Shown here piece after piece: positions 1 through 9,424 of a DNA stretch of 64,000 nt. Under the pieces are notes generated by a model that made no database searches, had not been told where the DNA came from, and saw only the letters and a list, made by a program, of their open reading frames with translations. The stretch covers positions 4,878,501-4,942,500 of the forward strand of contig NZ_JACCFJ010000001.1 in the NCBI RefSeq assembly GCF_013410345.1. The letters run 5' to 3'. The DNA is from Saccharopolyspora hordei (lineage in GTDB: Bacteria; Actinomycetota; Actinomycetes; Mycobacteriales; Pseudonocardiaceae). A program made the translations under genes and the position numbers. How positions within the stretch are numbered: the stretch's first letter is position 1; the number at the start of each line of letters is the position of its first letter.

Positions 1-1626
1 CTGGTGGCCAGCGGCCTCCAGCCGGGAGACCGGGTCGGGCTGATGTCCCGGACCCGCTACGAGTGGAGCTTGCTGGACTTCGCGATCTGGACCGCGGGCT
101 GCGTCACGGTGCCGATCTACGAGACCTCCTCGGCCGACCAGGCCGAGTGGATCCTCACCGACTCCGGTGCGAAGGCGGTCTTCGTGGAGACCGAGGCCCA
201 CCGCGCCGAGGTGGACAAGGTCGTGGACAAGCTGCCCGAGGTCTCCCACGTGTGGCAGATCGAGGGACCGAGCAGCGGCGGCGCGGCCACCGCGGTCGAC
301 GAGCTGACCGCCCTGGGCGCCGACGTCGACGAGCGCGAGGTGCACCAGCGGCGCCGCGCGGTGAACGCCGACGACGTGGCCACCCTGATCTACACCTCGG
401 GCACCACCGGCCGCCCCAAGGGCTGCGTGCTGACCCACCGCAACGTGCTCGCCGAGGTGCGGGCCGACATCGAGGCCTTCCCGCAGCTGACCAAGCCGGG
501 CAACTCGATGCTCATGTTCCTGCCGATGGCGCACGTGCTGGCCCGCGCGATCACCGTGATGTGCGTCTACGGCCGCGTGACCCTCGGGCACACCAGCGAC
601 GTCAAGGAGCTGGTCGCCGACCTCGGCTCGTTCCGGCCGACGTTCGTGCTCGCGGTGCCGCGGGTGTTCGAGAAGGTCTACAACACCGCCAAGCAGAAGG
701 CGCACAGCAGCGGCAAGGGCAAGATCTTCGACACCGCCGAGGAGACCGCCGTCGCCTACAGCCGCGCCCTGGACTCCGGTGGCGCCGGGCTGGCGCTGAA
801 GCTCAAGCACCTGGTGTTCGACAAGCTCGTCTACGGCAAGCTGCGGGCCGCGCTCGGCGGCCGGTGCATCGCCGCGGTCTCCGGTGGCGCGCCGCTGGGC
901 GAGCGGCTGGCGCACTTCTTCCGCGGCGTCGGCGTGCCGGTGCTGGAGGGCTACGGGCTCACCGAGACCACCGCCGCGGCGGCGGTGAACGTGGAGAGCG
1001 CGTTCAAGGTCGGCACCGTCGGCCGGCCGATCTCCGGCACCACGATCCGCATCGCCGAGGACGGCGAGGTGCTGATCAAGGGTGACGTGGTGTTCCGCGA
1101 GTACTGGAACAACCCGCAGGCCACCAAGGAGGCCCTGGAGGACGGCTGGTTCCACACCGGCGACCTGGGCTCGCTCGACGAGGACGGCTTCCTGCGGATC
1201 ACCGGCCGCAAGAAGGAGATCATCGTCACCGCCGGCGGCAAGAACGTCGCCCCGGCCGTGCTGGAGGACGCGCTGCGGTCGCACCCGCTGATCAGCCAGT
1301 GCATGGTGGTCGGCGACAAGAAGCCGTTCATCGGTGCCCTGATCACGCTGGACCAGGAGTTCCTGCCGTCCTGGCTGGCCAACCACAACCGCCCGGAGGA
1401 CACCCCGGTCGCCGACCTGGTGGACGACCCGGACCTGCGCGCGGAGGTGCAGAAGGCGGTGGACGAGGCCAACAAGGCGGTGTCCCGGGCCGAGCAGATC
1501 AAGCAGTTCCGCATCCTCCCGGTGGACTTCACCGAGGCCAGCGGCGAGATGACGCCGAGCATGAAGCTCAAGCGCAACAAGGTCGCCGAGAACCACGCCG
1601 CGGCCATCGAGTCCATCTACTCCTGA
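1..1626 (+). CDS. fadD15: Long-chain fatty-acid--CoA ligase (AMP-forming), 5'-truncated by the window edge
   Basis: Acyl-adenylate-forming ligase that activates a fatty acid with ATP and CoA in the cytoplasm. The frame is open at base 1, so the true start lies outside. The 541 residues present lack roughly the first 60 of a typical ~600-residue FadD15. Numbering from base 1, the landmarks of the family are [11 protein letters not shown] (131-141, ATP phosphate loop), EGYGLTET (~316), TGDLG (~387), the GRKKE hinge (~402) and the C-terminal lysine context PSMKLKR (~520). The nearby NlpC/P60 and DEDDh genes match the surroundings of M. tuberculosis Rv2187 (fadD15), which is why that symbol is used. 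Chain-length preference cannot be read from the sequence. A strong hairpin follows the stop. Confidence 0.9.
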   Translation: MVASGLQPGDRVGLMSRTRYEWSLLDFAIWTAGCVTVPIYETSSADQAEWILTDSGAKAVFVETEAHRAEVDKVVDKLPEVSHVWQIEGPSSGGAATAVDELTALGADVDEREVHQRRRAVNADDVATLIYTSGTTGRPKGCVLTHRNVLAEVRADIEAFPQLTKPGNSMLMFLPMAHVLARAITVMCVYGRVTLGHTSDVKELVADLGSFRPTFVLAVPRVFEKVYNTAKQKAHSSGKGKIFDTAEETAVAYSRALDSGGAGLALKLKHLVFDKLVYGKLRAALGGRCIAAVSGGAPLGERLAHFFRGVGVPVLEGYGLTETTAAAAVNVESAFKVGTVGRPISGTTIRIAEDGEVLIKGDVVFREYWNNPQATKEALEDGWFHTGDLGSLDEDGFLRITGRKKEIIVTAGGKNVAPAVLEDALRSHPLISQCMVVGDKKPFIGALITLDQEFLPSWLANHNRPEDTPVADLVDDPDLRAEVQKAVDEANKAVSRAEQIKQFRILPVDFTEASGEMTPSMKLKRNKVAENHAAAIESIYS

Positions 1627-1653
1627 GCCGCTCCCGGCTCGACCGCCCACCGG

Positions 1654-1706
1654 CTCGGGGCGGGGTGGTGCCAGCTCCCCAGGACCTGCCACCACCCCGC
1701 CCCGAG
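1654..1706. terminator. Bidirectional hairpin between convergent fadD15 and peptidase genes
   Basis: Perfect 17-bp inverted repeat (1654-1670 with 1690-1706) enclosing a 19-nt loop. It lies 28 bases after the fadD15 stop and 37 bases before the convergent peptidase stop, so it can serve both transcripts. There is no U-tract, as is usual for high-GC actinobacterial terminators. Confidence 0.75.
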
Positions 1707-1742
1707 TCGCACCGGCCCCGGCGGTGGTGGGCCTGGCCGGCG

Positions 1743-2993
1743 TCAGCCGAAGGTCGTGGCGAGGTCGGTGGCCCAGCCCCGGGTGAGTTCGGCCGTGGTG
1801 AGGCCGGTCTCCTCGCGGAGGGCTGCTTCGGTCTGGTCGGGTGCGCCGGTGGCCGCGACGCGGTGGTAGAGGCGCACCAGGCGCTCCTCCCCGAACCGCT
1901 GCGCCAGGTGCCGGACGAACGACCACGACAGCTGGTAGGCCAGGCGCAGCTGGCGGTCCGCCTGGTGGAAGTCCTCGTCACGCGGCAGTCCCCGGGGCGG
2001 ACCGCTGGTGCGCACGTACCGGACCAGGTCGGGGGCGATCTCGCGCGGTGGCACCCGGCTGTCGCGGTAGCCGACGTAGTCGGCGAAGCCCTCCCGCATC
2101 CACATCGGCGCCTCGTCCACTGTGTACGCGCGCGAGGCGATGTGGGTGATCTCGTGGCGCAGCACCACCCGCAGCGCCGCGTCGGACAGCTCCTCGGTGG
2201 CCCGCGGGTTCAGCACCACCCGCGGCCCCTCCACCCGCCGAGCCGCGACGTCCACCCAGTCCGCCACCGCCACCGCGGCGATGCCCTCCGCGGTGAACCC
2301 CGGCCCCACCAGCGCCAGCAGTTCCTCGCGCGTGGCCGGCACCAGCACCCCCACCCGCTGGTCCCAGCCCGGCCCCCAGACCTCGGTCACGTCGCGGACC
2401 GCGGCGTCCAGCTGCCGCGCCACCCGCTCGACCGGCTCCCGCTCGTGCCCGATCACCAGCCCCGTGGCCGTGCGCTCGACGTGGCACGGGCCGAAGTCCC
2501 AGGGGCCGCGCCACCGGTGCGCCCCGGCGTCGTCGGCCACGTACCAGGAACCGCCCCGCCGCACGAAGGACTGGGCCACCGGCCGGGTGGTCGGGACGCT
2601 GTCCACCCCGGCCAGCGCGTACCGGAGCACGACGTGCGGGGACCAGCTGTCCCCCGCCGGTTCGGTGGTCGCGTCGAGCCGGTAGGACCACTCGGCGAGC
2701 GGGACCTGAGCCAGCGCGCGGAACCAGGCCAGCTGGCGCTGCCGGAACTCCGCCGGCGCCCAGGGGTCCACTGTGGCCGCGAAGGCGGCCTCGTCCCCGG
2801 CGCGGACCGCGGCGGCGCGCTGCGCCAGCAACCGCCGCACGGCGAGCTCGTGCGGCGGCGCGGACGCCGCCAGCGGGGCGTGCTCGACGACCGCGCCCGG
2901 CGTGGCGGGCAGTCCGAGGACCGCCACCCCGGCCAGCACGGCACCGGAAGCGACGGCAGCCAGCCATGCGCGAAAGCGCCCCGACCCCAGCAC
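1743..2993 (-). CDS. Membrane-anchored or secreted HExxH (gluzincin-type) metallopeptidase-like protein
   Basis: A 416-residue protein with an N-terminal hydrophobic segment (about residues 8-32) followed by an exported-looking domain. Near residue 280 it carries HEITH, followed ~20 residues later by MREGFADYVGY, the spacing of gluzincin zinc peptidases (HExxH plus downstream Glu). Substrate unknown; the fold is inferred from the motif only. I chose the GTG at 2993 because TACGAT (3001-3006, minus strand) lies exactly 7 nt upstream, a leaderless arrangement; a start at 3017 would place the hexamer inside the gene. It converges on fadD15 and is followed upstream by the NlpC/P60 gene on the same strand, so both may act in the envelope. 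Confidence 0.75.
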   Translation of the reverse strand: MLGSGRFRAWLAAVASGAVLAGVAVLGLPATPGAVVEHAPLAASAPPHELAVRRLLAQRAAAVRAGDEAAFAATVDPWAPAEFRQRQLAWFRALAQVPLAEWSYRLDATTEPAGDSWSPHVVLRYALAGVDSVPTTRPVAQSFVRRGGSWYVADDAGAHRWRGPWDFGPCHVERTATGLVIGHEREPVERVARQLDAAVRDVTEVWGPGWDQRVGVLVPATREELLALVGPGFTAEGIAAVAVADWVDVAARRVEGPRVVLNPRATEELSDAALRVVLRHEITHIASRAYTVDEAPMWMREGFADYVGYRDSRVPPREIAPDLVRYVRTSGPPRGLPRDEDFHQADRQLRLAYQLSWSFVRHLAQRFGEERLVRLYHRVAATGAPDQTEAALREETGLTTAELTRGWATDLATTFG

Positions 2994-3052
2994 AGGGCGC
3001 ATCGTAGGGCCGATCACGAACCAGACGTCGCGCGGCCCGCCGGAACGGCCGT

Positions 3053-3083
3053 CGGGGCCGGCACGTCGTCCGTGCCGACCCCG
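3053..3083 (-). terminator. Hairpin downstream of the NlpC/P60 gene
   Basis: 12-bp stem with one mismatch (3053-3064 with 3072-3083) and a 7-nt loop, starting 12 bases past the NlpC/P60 stop. It separates that gene from the downstream peptidase gene. Confidence 0.6.
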
Positions 3084-3094
3084 GTGCGATCAGC

Positions 3095-4138
3095 TCAGCC
3101 GGCGATGCGGCGGATGGTGTTCACCGGACCGATCTTCTTGTAGTCGGTGACCTTGACGACGTCGCCCGTGGTCGGGGCGTGCACCGCCTTGCCGTTGCCG
3201 ATGTACATGGCCACGTGGCTCACCGGGCTGTAGTAGAAGATCAGGTCGCCCGGCTTCAGCTGGCTGGCCGAGACCGCCCTGCCCTGGGTGACCTGGGTCT
3301 TGGTGGAGCCGCCGATGGTGACGCCGGCCTGCTTGTAGGCCCAGTACATCAGCCCGGAGCAGTCGAACGACGACGGCCCCTTGGCACCCCACGAGTACGG
3401 CGCGCCCTGCTTGCCCAGCGCCGCGTTGACCGCCTTGACCGCCGCGCCGGAACCGGCGATCAGGCCCACGCCGAGCTCGCCGTCGGACTTCAGCGAGTCC
3501 TGGTCCTCACCGGAGAGCTCGGCGTAGCGCTCCTCGACCTTCTCGATCTGCTCCTGCATCTCCTCGGACTTCACCTTGAGGTCCTCGGCGATGCGGGCAG
3601 CGTCCGCCTCGGCCTGCGCCGCCCGGTCGCGGGCTTCGTGCGCGGCCCGCTCGGCGGCCTCCGCCTGGCGACGGGCCGAGACCAGGGCCTTGACCGCGTC
3701 GTTGTTGTCCTTGGCCAGCGCGTCCAGCGCGGACGCGCGGTCGAGGAAGTCCTCGGGGGTCTCACTCACCAGCAGCGCGGACAGCTTGTTCAGCCGGGCG
3801 CCCTGGTAGGAGGCCTGGGTCAGCCGGTCGACCTTGACCCGGAACCGCTCCTCGTCGGCCCTGGCCTGGTTGGCGACCTGCTCGGCCTGGGCGGCTTCCT
3901 CGATGGCGCGCTGGTGCTCGGCCTTCTTGGCCTCGTGGTCGTCCTCGGCCTTCTTCTTGTCCTCGGTGATCTGCACCGCCTGCCTCTGCAGGTCACGCAC
4001 CTGCTTGGCGGCGTCCGAGAGGTTGTCGGGAAGTGGTGGGTCTGCGAGCGCTGGCCCGGAGGACATGCCAACGACGGCGACTACCGCGGTCGCGGTAAGG
4101 GCTCCTCGCAGAGATCGCTTCAGTCGGTGCGACGCCAC
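3095..4138 (-). CDS. Secreted NlpC/P60 peptidoglycan endopeptidase with coiled-coil N-terminus (RipA-like)
   Basis: Cell-wall hydrolase cleaving peptide stems of peptidoglycan. A signal peptide (basic HRLKRSLRG, hydrophobic stretch, ALA cleavage context) is followed by a ~170-residue Lys/Glu/Ala-rich coiled coil and a C-terminal NlpC/P60 domain with the catalytic Cys in FDCSGLMYWAY and His in VSHVAMYIGNGK, then HAP. This is the domain order of mycobacterial RipA/Rv2190c proteins, whose coiled coil is held to restrain the enzyme. The GTG at 4138 is preferred: AAGGAG at 4150-4155 is 11 nt upstream, against only 2 nt for the GTG at 4147. The frame runs open to 4270, but that extension lies in an apparent 5' leader. 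Confidence 0.85.
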   Translation of the reverse strand: MASHRLKRSLRGALTATAVVAVVGMSSGPALADPPLPDNLSDAAKQVRDLQRQAVQITEDKKKAEDDHEAKKAEHQRAIEEAAQAEQVANQARADEERFRVKVDRLTQASYQGARLNKLSALLVSETPEDFLDRASALDALAKDNNDAVKALVSARRQAEAAERAAHEARDRAAQAEADAARIAEDLKVKSEEMQEQIEKVEERYAELSGEDQDSLKSDGELGVGLIAGSGAAVKAVNAALGKQGAPYSWGAKGPSSFDCSGLMYWAYKQAGVTIGGSTKTQVTQGRAVSASQLKPGDLIFYYSPVSHVAMYIGNGKAVHAPTTGDVVKVTDYKKIGPVNTIRRIAG

Positions 4139-4288
4139 GTCGCGCACAGCTCCTTCTGCTTCTCCACCCGCTTGCCTGCCGGATGCCCCCGTACCCGGCT
4201 CGGCCGACTCCCCCGACAAGTCGTTCAGCGGTGCCCCGCGGGTCGCCCGGTCTGGGCAACTGATCGCCACGAGGTCCCGGTCAGGTTA
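4139..4288 (-). promoter_or_regulatory. Promoter and ~140-nt structured leader of the NlpC/P60 gene; candidate c-di-AMP riboswitch
   Basis: A TAACCT -10-like hexamer on the minus strand (4283-4288) predicts transcription from about 4276 and a leader of ~140 nt, unusually long for this window. The leader contains CGCTGAAC, a GGGGGAGTC segment and ATCCGGCAGGCAAGC. The last matches the conserved 3' core of the ydaO/c-di-AMP riboswitch (ATCCGACAGCTAACC) at 11 of 15 positions. Such riboswitches are known upstream of actinobacterial wall hydrolases. The GGGGTGAATC element is not evident, so this remains a candidate. The rest of the gap to 4520 shows nothing recognisable. Confidence 0.3.
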
Positions 4289-4520
4289 CGAAAGGTGAGC
4301 CGCGACGTCCAGAAGCGGGGTCGAATTCTTGTGCACGGCCGCACAAGACCTCTATCGGACGAGATCCGTGCGCTCACAGTGACCAGATCTGCGGGCCATT
4401 GACCTGGACTCATGAAGATCGCCGCCGGGCGAGACGAAGATCGACGACGCCGCAGTTCCCCCTGGTGAGATCGGCCACGCCCGTCCGATCGCCGGGCGGT
4501 CGATCCCCGTCGCTGAACCG

Positions 4521-5885
4521 TCAGACGCGGTTCAGCCGGGCCAACAACGTCGCCGACGGCACCGCGTACGCGCCGCGCCGCTGCACCGAGGTGACCACCG
4601 CGCGGTCCGAGGTCGCCACCACCACCTGGCGCCCCTTCGGCTCCGCCGAGACCAGGTCGCGGATCACGTCGTCGGCCTGCACTCCGGGCTCGCTGAACAG
4701 CACCCGCACCCCGCGCGGTCCGGCCGTCGGCACGGACAGCACGTCGGCGCCGTCGAACACGACGGTCACCTCCGCCCCGGTCCGCGCGGCCAGCGCGGCG
4801 AGCTGGTGCGACAGCCGGTCGCGCTGGTCGGACAGCGGCAGCTCCGGGTACCCGGTCTTGGTCACGTTGTAGCCGTCCACGACGAGGTGCACGGCGGGCA
4901 GCGCCAGCAACCGGTCCAGCGTCGCCACGTCCGGCACGCCCCCGGTGGCGCCGGAGTGCTCCCGCACCCGCTGCACGACGTCCGCGGGCCGCGGCCCGCT
5001 GCCGCTGGCGCCGAGCTCCCGCCGCAGGCCGCCCACGGCGCCCTCCAGCGTGTCCAGCAGCAGCGCCAGGCGCACCTCGTCGCCCTGCCGGGCTTCCCGC
5101 GCGCTCTGCCGCGCCACCTCGACCTCGGCGCTCGCGCGCTCCGCGCGCCGCCGCTCCTCCTGCGCCCGCGCCCGTTCCCGGTCGCGCTCCGCGGCGATCT
5201 CCGCGACGGCCGCGTCGCGCTCCGCCCGCACCGCCGCCAGCTCGTCGTCCGCCCGCTCCGCGGCGTCCCGGGCCTCCTTGAGCCGAACGCCCTGCTCGCG
5301 CAGCCGCTTGCGCAAGCGGTCGGCCTCGCTGTTGTTCTCCTCCCCCACCCGGGCCGCGGCGCGGCGGGCTTCGGCGAGCTCGCCGCGCAGCCGGTCCACT
5401 TCGGCCGCCAGGCGCTCGGCCCGCGCCACCGCGGAGTCGCGCTCGGTGCGCAACTGCCCCTGCTCGGCGCGGAAGCCGATCAGCTCCACGTAGTGCGGCG
5501 CGACCGGCGAACCCTGCAGGACCGCCGCGGCGGCGACCACCAGCGGGTCGGGATCGTCCAGGGCGAGCGCCTCCGGGTGGTGGTTGCGGCACCAGTCCAC
5601 CACCGCGGTGCGGAAGACGCTGGAGTCGCGCAGCGCGTCGAGCAGCGCCGGCTTGCCCAGCTTGGCGCGCTTGGCGGGGGCGAACTTGACCACCGGGCGC
5701 AGCTGCGCGGGCACGTCGGTCGGGCGCATCTCGCCGAGGGCGCCCGCGGCCAGTTCGGCGAGCCGCGCGCGCAGTGGTCCGGGCAGCTCGTCCCAGTGCA
5801 CGGTCGAACCCGTCTGCTGTGCACTGTCCACAGCAGACTCGGCGGGTTCGGGGGTGTCCGCTGACCCCGGCATCGGTGGCGCCAC
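4521..5885 (-). CDS. NYN/YacP-type PIN-like RNase domain protein with central coiled coil
   Basis: A 454-residue cytoplasmic protein. The N-terminal ~130 residues are Pro/Ala-rich with a small helical domain. Residues ~130-290 form a long Arg/Glu/Ala coiled coil. The C-terminus (~310-450) is a NYN/DUF901 domain with LVVDGYNVTKTGYPELPL, TVVFDGAD, QADDVIRDLV and VVATSDRAV, the acidic clusters expected of a metal-dependent RNase related to YacP/Rae1. RNA substrate unknown. The GTG at 5885 is chosen because TAGCCT (5892-5897, minus strand) lies exactly 6 nt upstream; a GTG at 5891 would abut the hexamer. The start is back to back with the DEDDh gene. Confidence 0.8.
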   Translation of the reverse strand: MAPPMPGSADTPEPAESAVDSAQQTGSTVHWDELPGPLRARLAELAAGALGEMRPTDVPAQLRPVVKFAPAKRAKLGKPALLDALRDSSVFRTAVVDWCRNHHPEALALDDPDPLVVAAAAVLQGSPVAPHYVELIGFRAEQGQLRTERDSAVARAERLAAEVDRLRGELAEARRAAARVGEENNSEADRLRKRLREQGVRLKEARDAAERADDELAAVRAERDAAVAEIAAERDRERARAQEERRRAERASAEVEVARQSAREARQGDEVRLALLLDTLEGAVGGLRRELGASGSGPRPADVVQRVREHSGATGGVPDVATLDRLLALPAVHLVVDGYNVTKTGYPELPLSDQRDRLSHQLAALAARTGAEVTVVFDGADVLSVPTAGPRGVRVLFSEPGVQADDVIRDLVSAEPKGRQVVVATSDRAVVTSVQRRGAYAVPSATLLARLNRV

Positions 5886-5962
5886 CCCCACAGGCTAATG
5901 GGCTGGTCCCCGGAACCCCGCATCCACCGCACTGTCGGAGGCGGGACGTACCGTGATCGTCG

Positions 5963-7681
5963 ATGTCCGCGCACCCGCAGTTGTCCTTCGACGAGATCCT
6001 GACCAGCGAGGAAGTCCCGCTGCACGAGGTCACGTTCGTGGTCGTCGACCTGGAGACCACCGGCGGCGACCGCGCGCAGGACGCGGTGACCGAGATCGGC
6101 GCGGTCAAGGTCCGCGGTGGCGAGGTGCTCGGCGAGTTCGCGACCCTGGTCAACCCGGATCGGGGCATCCCGCCCTCGGTGGTGACGATCACCGGCATCA
6201 CCGAGGCGATGGTCGTCGACGCGCCCCGCGTGGACGCGGTGCTGCCCGCCTTCCTGGAGTTCTGCCGCGGGTGCGTGCTGGTCGCGCACAACGCGCCGTT
6301 CGACATCGGGTTCCTGCGCGCCGCCTGCGAGCGGCTCGGGTTGCGCTGGCCGCGCCCGCAGGTGGTGGACACCGTCCGGCTCGCCCGGCGGGTGCTGACC
6401 CGGGACGAGACGCCCAACTACAAGCTCGGCACGCTCGCGCGGGTGCTGCACGCGCGGACCGAACCGGTGCACCGGGCGCTCGACGACGCCCGCGCCACCG
6501 TCGACGTGCTGCACGCGCTGCTGGAGCGGGTCGGGTCGCTGGGCCTGCGGACGCTGGACGACCTGCTCAGCCACCTGCCGGACGTCACCCCGCAGCAGCG
6601 GGGCAAGCGCGGTCTCGCCGACGCGCTGCCGAACGCGCCCGGGGTGTACCTGTTCCGCGGCCCCCGCGACGAGGTGCTCTACGTGGGCACGGCGACCGAC
6701 CTGCGGCGCCGGGTCCGGCAGTACTTCACCGCGGGCGAGCGGCGCAGCCGCATCAAGGAGATGGTGGCGATCGCCGAGCGCGTCGACCACGTCGAGTGCG
6801 CGCACCCGCTGGAGGCCGCGGTGCGCGAGCTGCGGCTGCTCGCGGCGCACCAGCCGCGCTACAACCGCCGCTCGAAGCAGCCGCAGCGCGCCTGGTGGGT
6901 GGTGCTGACCGACGAGCCGTTCCCGCGCCTGTCGATCGTGCGCACCCCGCGTCCGGGGGCGCTGGGGCCGTTCAGCTCCCGCGGCGCCGCCGCCGACGCC
7001 GTCGAGGCGCTGCAGGCCGCGACGGCCGTGCGCCGGTGCACCGAGCGCATCTCCGCACGCGCCCCGCGCGGGCGCCCGTGCGCCCTGCACGAGCTGGGAC
7101 GCTGTGGCGCGCCCTGTGCGGGCCTGCAGAGCGCCGAGGAGTACGAACCCGAGGTGATCGCCGTCCGCGAGGTCATCGGGGGCCGCAGCGCCGTCCTGCT
7201 GGAGCGGCTGCGCGCCGAGCTCGACCGCCTCTCGGACGCCCAGCGCTTCGAGGACGCCGCCGCGCACCGCGACCGGCTCGCCCGCCTGGTGCGGGCGCTG
7301 GACCGCGGACAGCGGCTGGCCGCGCTGGCCGCCGTCGAGGAACTGGTCGCGGCCCGGCCGGACGGCCGGGGCGGCTGGCACCTGGCGGTGGTCCGCCACG
7401 GCAGGCTCGCGGCCGCCGGCACCGCCCGCCGCGGGGTGCCCCCGATGCCGGTCGTGGAGGCGCTGCGGGCCTCGGCGGAGACCGTCGTCCCCGGCCCGGG
7501 TCCGCTGCGCGGCGCCACCGCGGACGAGGCCCGCGTCGTCTACCGCTGGCTGACCACCGGCGGCACCCGCCTGGTCCGCTGCTCCACGCCCTGGGGCGAA
7601 CCGGCGGGCGCGGCGGGCTCCTGGCACGCCTGGCTGGACAAGGCGGTCAACGGCCGCACCGCCTACGCCGCCGTCGACTGA
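5963..7681 (+). CDS. DEDDh 3'-5' exonuclease fused to a UvrC-type GIY-YIG region
   Basis: A 572-residue fusion. Residues ~20-190 are a DnaQ/epsilon-type DEDDh exonuclease with FVVVDLETTG, LVAHNAPFDIGFL and the HRALDDARAT terminal motif. Residues ~225-310 are a GIY-YIG domain (PGVYLFRG, LYVGTATDLRRRVRQYF). A UvrC-like Cys cluster (CALHELGRCGAPC) and a UVR-like helix (DAQRFEDAAAHRDRL) follow. The UvrC RNase H-like nuclease half and the helix-hairpin-helix region are absent, so it is not simply UvrC. The family is widespread in Actinobacteria (M. tuberculosis Rv2191); a DNA-repair role is inferred. The ATG at 5963 lies 8 nt after TACCGT (5949-5954). Confidence 0.88.
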   Translation: MSAHPQLSFDEILTSEEVPLHEVTFVVVDLETTGGDRAQDAVTEIGAVKVRGGEVLGEFATLVNPDRGIPPSVVTITGITEAMVVDAPRVDAVLPAFLEFCRGCVLVAHNAPFDIGFLRAACERLGLRWPRPQVVDTVRLARRVLTRDETPNYKLGTLARVLHARTEPVHRALDDARATVDVLHALLERVGSLGLRTLDDLLSHLPDVTPQQRGKRGLADALPNAPGVYLFRGPRDEVLYVGTATDLRRRVRQYFTAGERRSRIKEMVAIAERVDHVECAHPLEAAVRELRLLAAHQPRYNRRSKQPQRAWWVVLTDEPFPRLSIVRTPRPGALGPFSSRGAAADAVEALQAATAVRRCTERISARAPRGRPCALHELGRCGAPCAGLQSAEEYEPEVIAVREVIGGRSAVLLERLRAELDRLSDAQRFEDAAAHRDRLARLVRALDRGQRLAALAAVEELVAARPDGRGGWHLAVVRHGRLAAAGTARRGVPPMPVVEALRASAETVVPGPGPLRGATADEARVVYRWLTTGGTRLVRCSTPWGEPAGAAGSWHAWLDKAVNGRTAYAAVD

Positions 7682-7705
7682 TCCCGCGGTGCCGCCCGGG
7701 ACGTG

Positions 7706-7741
7706 ACGAGGCCCGGCACCCCTCGGGGTACCGGGCCTCGT
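7706..7741. terminator. Bidirectional hairpin between DEDDh gene and qcrB
   Basis: 11-bp perfect stem (7706-7716 with 7731-7741) and 14-nt loop in the 81-bp gap between two convergent stops. Confidence 0.7.
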
Positions 7742-7762
7742 TCGGTGACAACGACCTGTGGG

Positions 7763-9424
7763 TCACTCGGTGGGCTGCTGCGGCTTGCCCGCCGTCAGCT
7801 CCCGCTCCTCGGCCTCCTCCTCGCTCTTCAGCTGCTCGTGGCGAGCCCGCTCCAGCGCGGTGGTCTCGTCCACCGGGTCCGGGCGGAGCAGGCTGCCCGC
7901 GACCGGGCTGCCCGCCGCACCGAGCTTGTTCATCTTCTTCGGCACCGGAGCGCCCTGGTAGGGCAGCGGCTCCGGGTGGCCGTGGTCGTCCACCGGGCCG
8001 AGCGGCTGGTGGACCTCGATGAACTCACCGTGCGGCAGCCGCTTGATGATGCCGGTCTCCACGCCGTGCTCCAGCACCTCGCGGTCGCTGTGCTGCAAGC
8101 CCAGGCAGATCCGGTAGGTGATGTAGTAGGCGATCGGCGGCAGCACCAGCAGGCCGATGCGGCCGAACCAGGTCATCAGGTTCAGCGAGATGTTGAACTG
8201 GAACGCCACGATGTCGTTGGCGCCCGAGATGAACAGCACCCCGAAGAACGTCAGCGCCATCACGCCCAGCGCGGTGCGGACCGGGGTGTCCCGCGGCCGC
8301 TGCAGCAGGTTGTGGTGCGCGTTGTCCTTGGTCAGCTTGCGCTCGATCGCCGGGTACAGGAACAGCGTGGTGAACAGCACGCCCATGCCGATGATGCCGG
8401 CGAAGAACACCGGCGGCACCGTGTACGGGCCGAGGTAGAGCTCCCAGGCCGGCCAGACGCGCAGGATGCCGTCCGCCCACATCAGGTACCAGTCGGGCTG
8501 CGAGGCCGCCGACACCTGCGAGGCGTTGTACGGGCCGATGTGCCAGATCGCGTTGATCTGGAAGACGCCCGCCATGATCGCGCAGACGCCGGTCACCAGC
8601 GCGAAGAACGCACCGGCCTTGAGGGCGAACACCGGCATGATGCGCACGCCGACCACGTTGCCCTCGGTGCGCCGCACGCCCGGGAACTGGGTGTGCTTCT
8701 GGTACCAGACCAGGGCCAGGTGCGCCGCGACCAGGCCGAGCATGATGCCCGGGATGATCAGCACGTGCAGCACGTACAGCCGCGGGATGATCTCGGTGCC
8801 CGGGAACTCGCCGCCGAACAGGGCCCAGTGCAGCCAGGTGCCGATCACCGGGATGGACAGCACGATGCCCGACATGGTGGCGCGGATGCCGGTGCCGGAC
8901 AGCACGTCGTCCGGCAGCGAGTAGCCGAAGAAGCCCTCGAACATGCCCAGCATCAGCAGCAGGGCGCCGATGGTCCAGTTGGCCTCACGCGGGCGCCGGA
9001 ACGCACCGGTGAAGAACACCCGGAACATGTGCAGCATCATCGCGGCGACGAAGAGCAGCGCCGCCCAGTGGTGCAGCTGCCGGATGAACAGGCCGCCGCG
9101 GACCTCGAACGAGATGTCCAGCGTGCTCTCGAACGCGCGGGACATCGGGATGCCCTGCATGTTCTGGTACACGCCGTTGTAGACGACCTCCTCCATGGAG
9201 GGGTCGAAGAACAAGGTCAGGTAGACGCCCGTGACGATCAGGATGATGAACGTGTACAGGCAGATCTCACCCAGCAGGAACGACCAGTGCGTGGGGAAGA
9301 CCTTGTTCAGCTGCCGGCGCACGCCCTTGGCCATCCGGTAGCGCGAGTCGAGCTCGTCAGCCGCCGTGGCGATCTTGCGGTACGCGGCGCTCTCCGATTT
9401 CGTCGGTTGGGTGATCGAGCTCAT
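7763..9424 (-). CDS. qcrB: Cytochrome bc1 complex cytochrome b subunit
   Basis: Membrane b-haem subunit of the actinobacterial menaquinol:cytochrome c reductase. The 553 residues hold eight or nine membrane helices. Haem-ligand contexts are [25 protein letters not shown] near residue 110 and [19 protein letters not shown] near residue 220. The quinol-site PEW of classical cytochrome b appears as the QPDWYL segment. A charged C-terminal tail of ~120 residues is typical of actinobacterial QcrB. The start is the ATG at 9424, whose ATGA overlaps the qcrA stop; longer readings run into qcrA. Last gene of ctaE-qcrC-qcrA-qcrB. QcrB is the known target of Q203/telacebec in mycobacteria. Confidence 0.97.
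   Translation of the reverse strand: MSSITQPTKSESAAYRKIATAADELDSRYRMAKGVRRQLNKVFPTHWSFLLGEICLYTFIILIVTGVYLTLFFDPSMEEVVYNGVYQNMQGIPMSRAFESTLDISFEVRGGLFIRQLHHWAALLFVAAMMLHMFRVFFTGAFRRPREANWTIGALLLMLGMFEGFFGYSLPDDVLSGTGIRATMSGIVLSIPVIGTWLHWALFGGEFPGTEIIPRLYVLHVLIIPGIMLGLVAAHLALVWYQKHTQFPGVRRTEGNVVGVRIMPVFALKAGAFFALVTGVCAIMAGVFQINAIWHIGPYNASQVSAASQPDWYLMWADGILRVWPAWELYLGPYTVPPVFFAGIIGMGVLFTTLFLYPAIERKLTKDNAHHNLLQRPRDTPVRTALGVMALTFFGVLFISGANDIVAFQFNISLNLMTWFGRIGLLVLPPIAYYITYRICLGLQHSDREVLEHGVETGIIKRLPHGEFIEVHQPLGPVDDHGHPEPLPYQGAPVPKKMNKLGAAGSPVAGSLLRPDPVDETTALERARHEQLKSEEEAEERELTAGKPQQPTE

Noticed and set aside
4225..6417. A 730-codon minus-strand frame over the NlpC/P60 leader and NYN gene
   Set aside because: Out of frame with the NYN gene, Arg/Gly/Ala-rich, no motif; crosses intergenic DNA.
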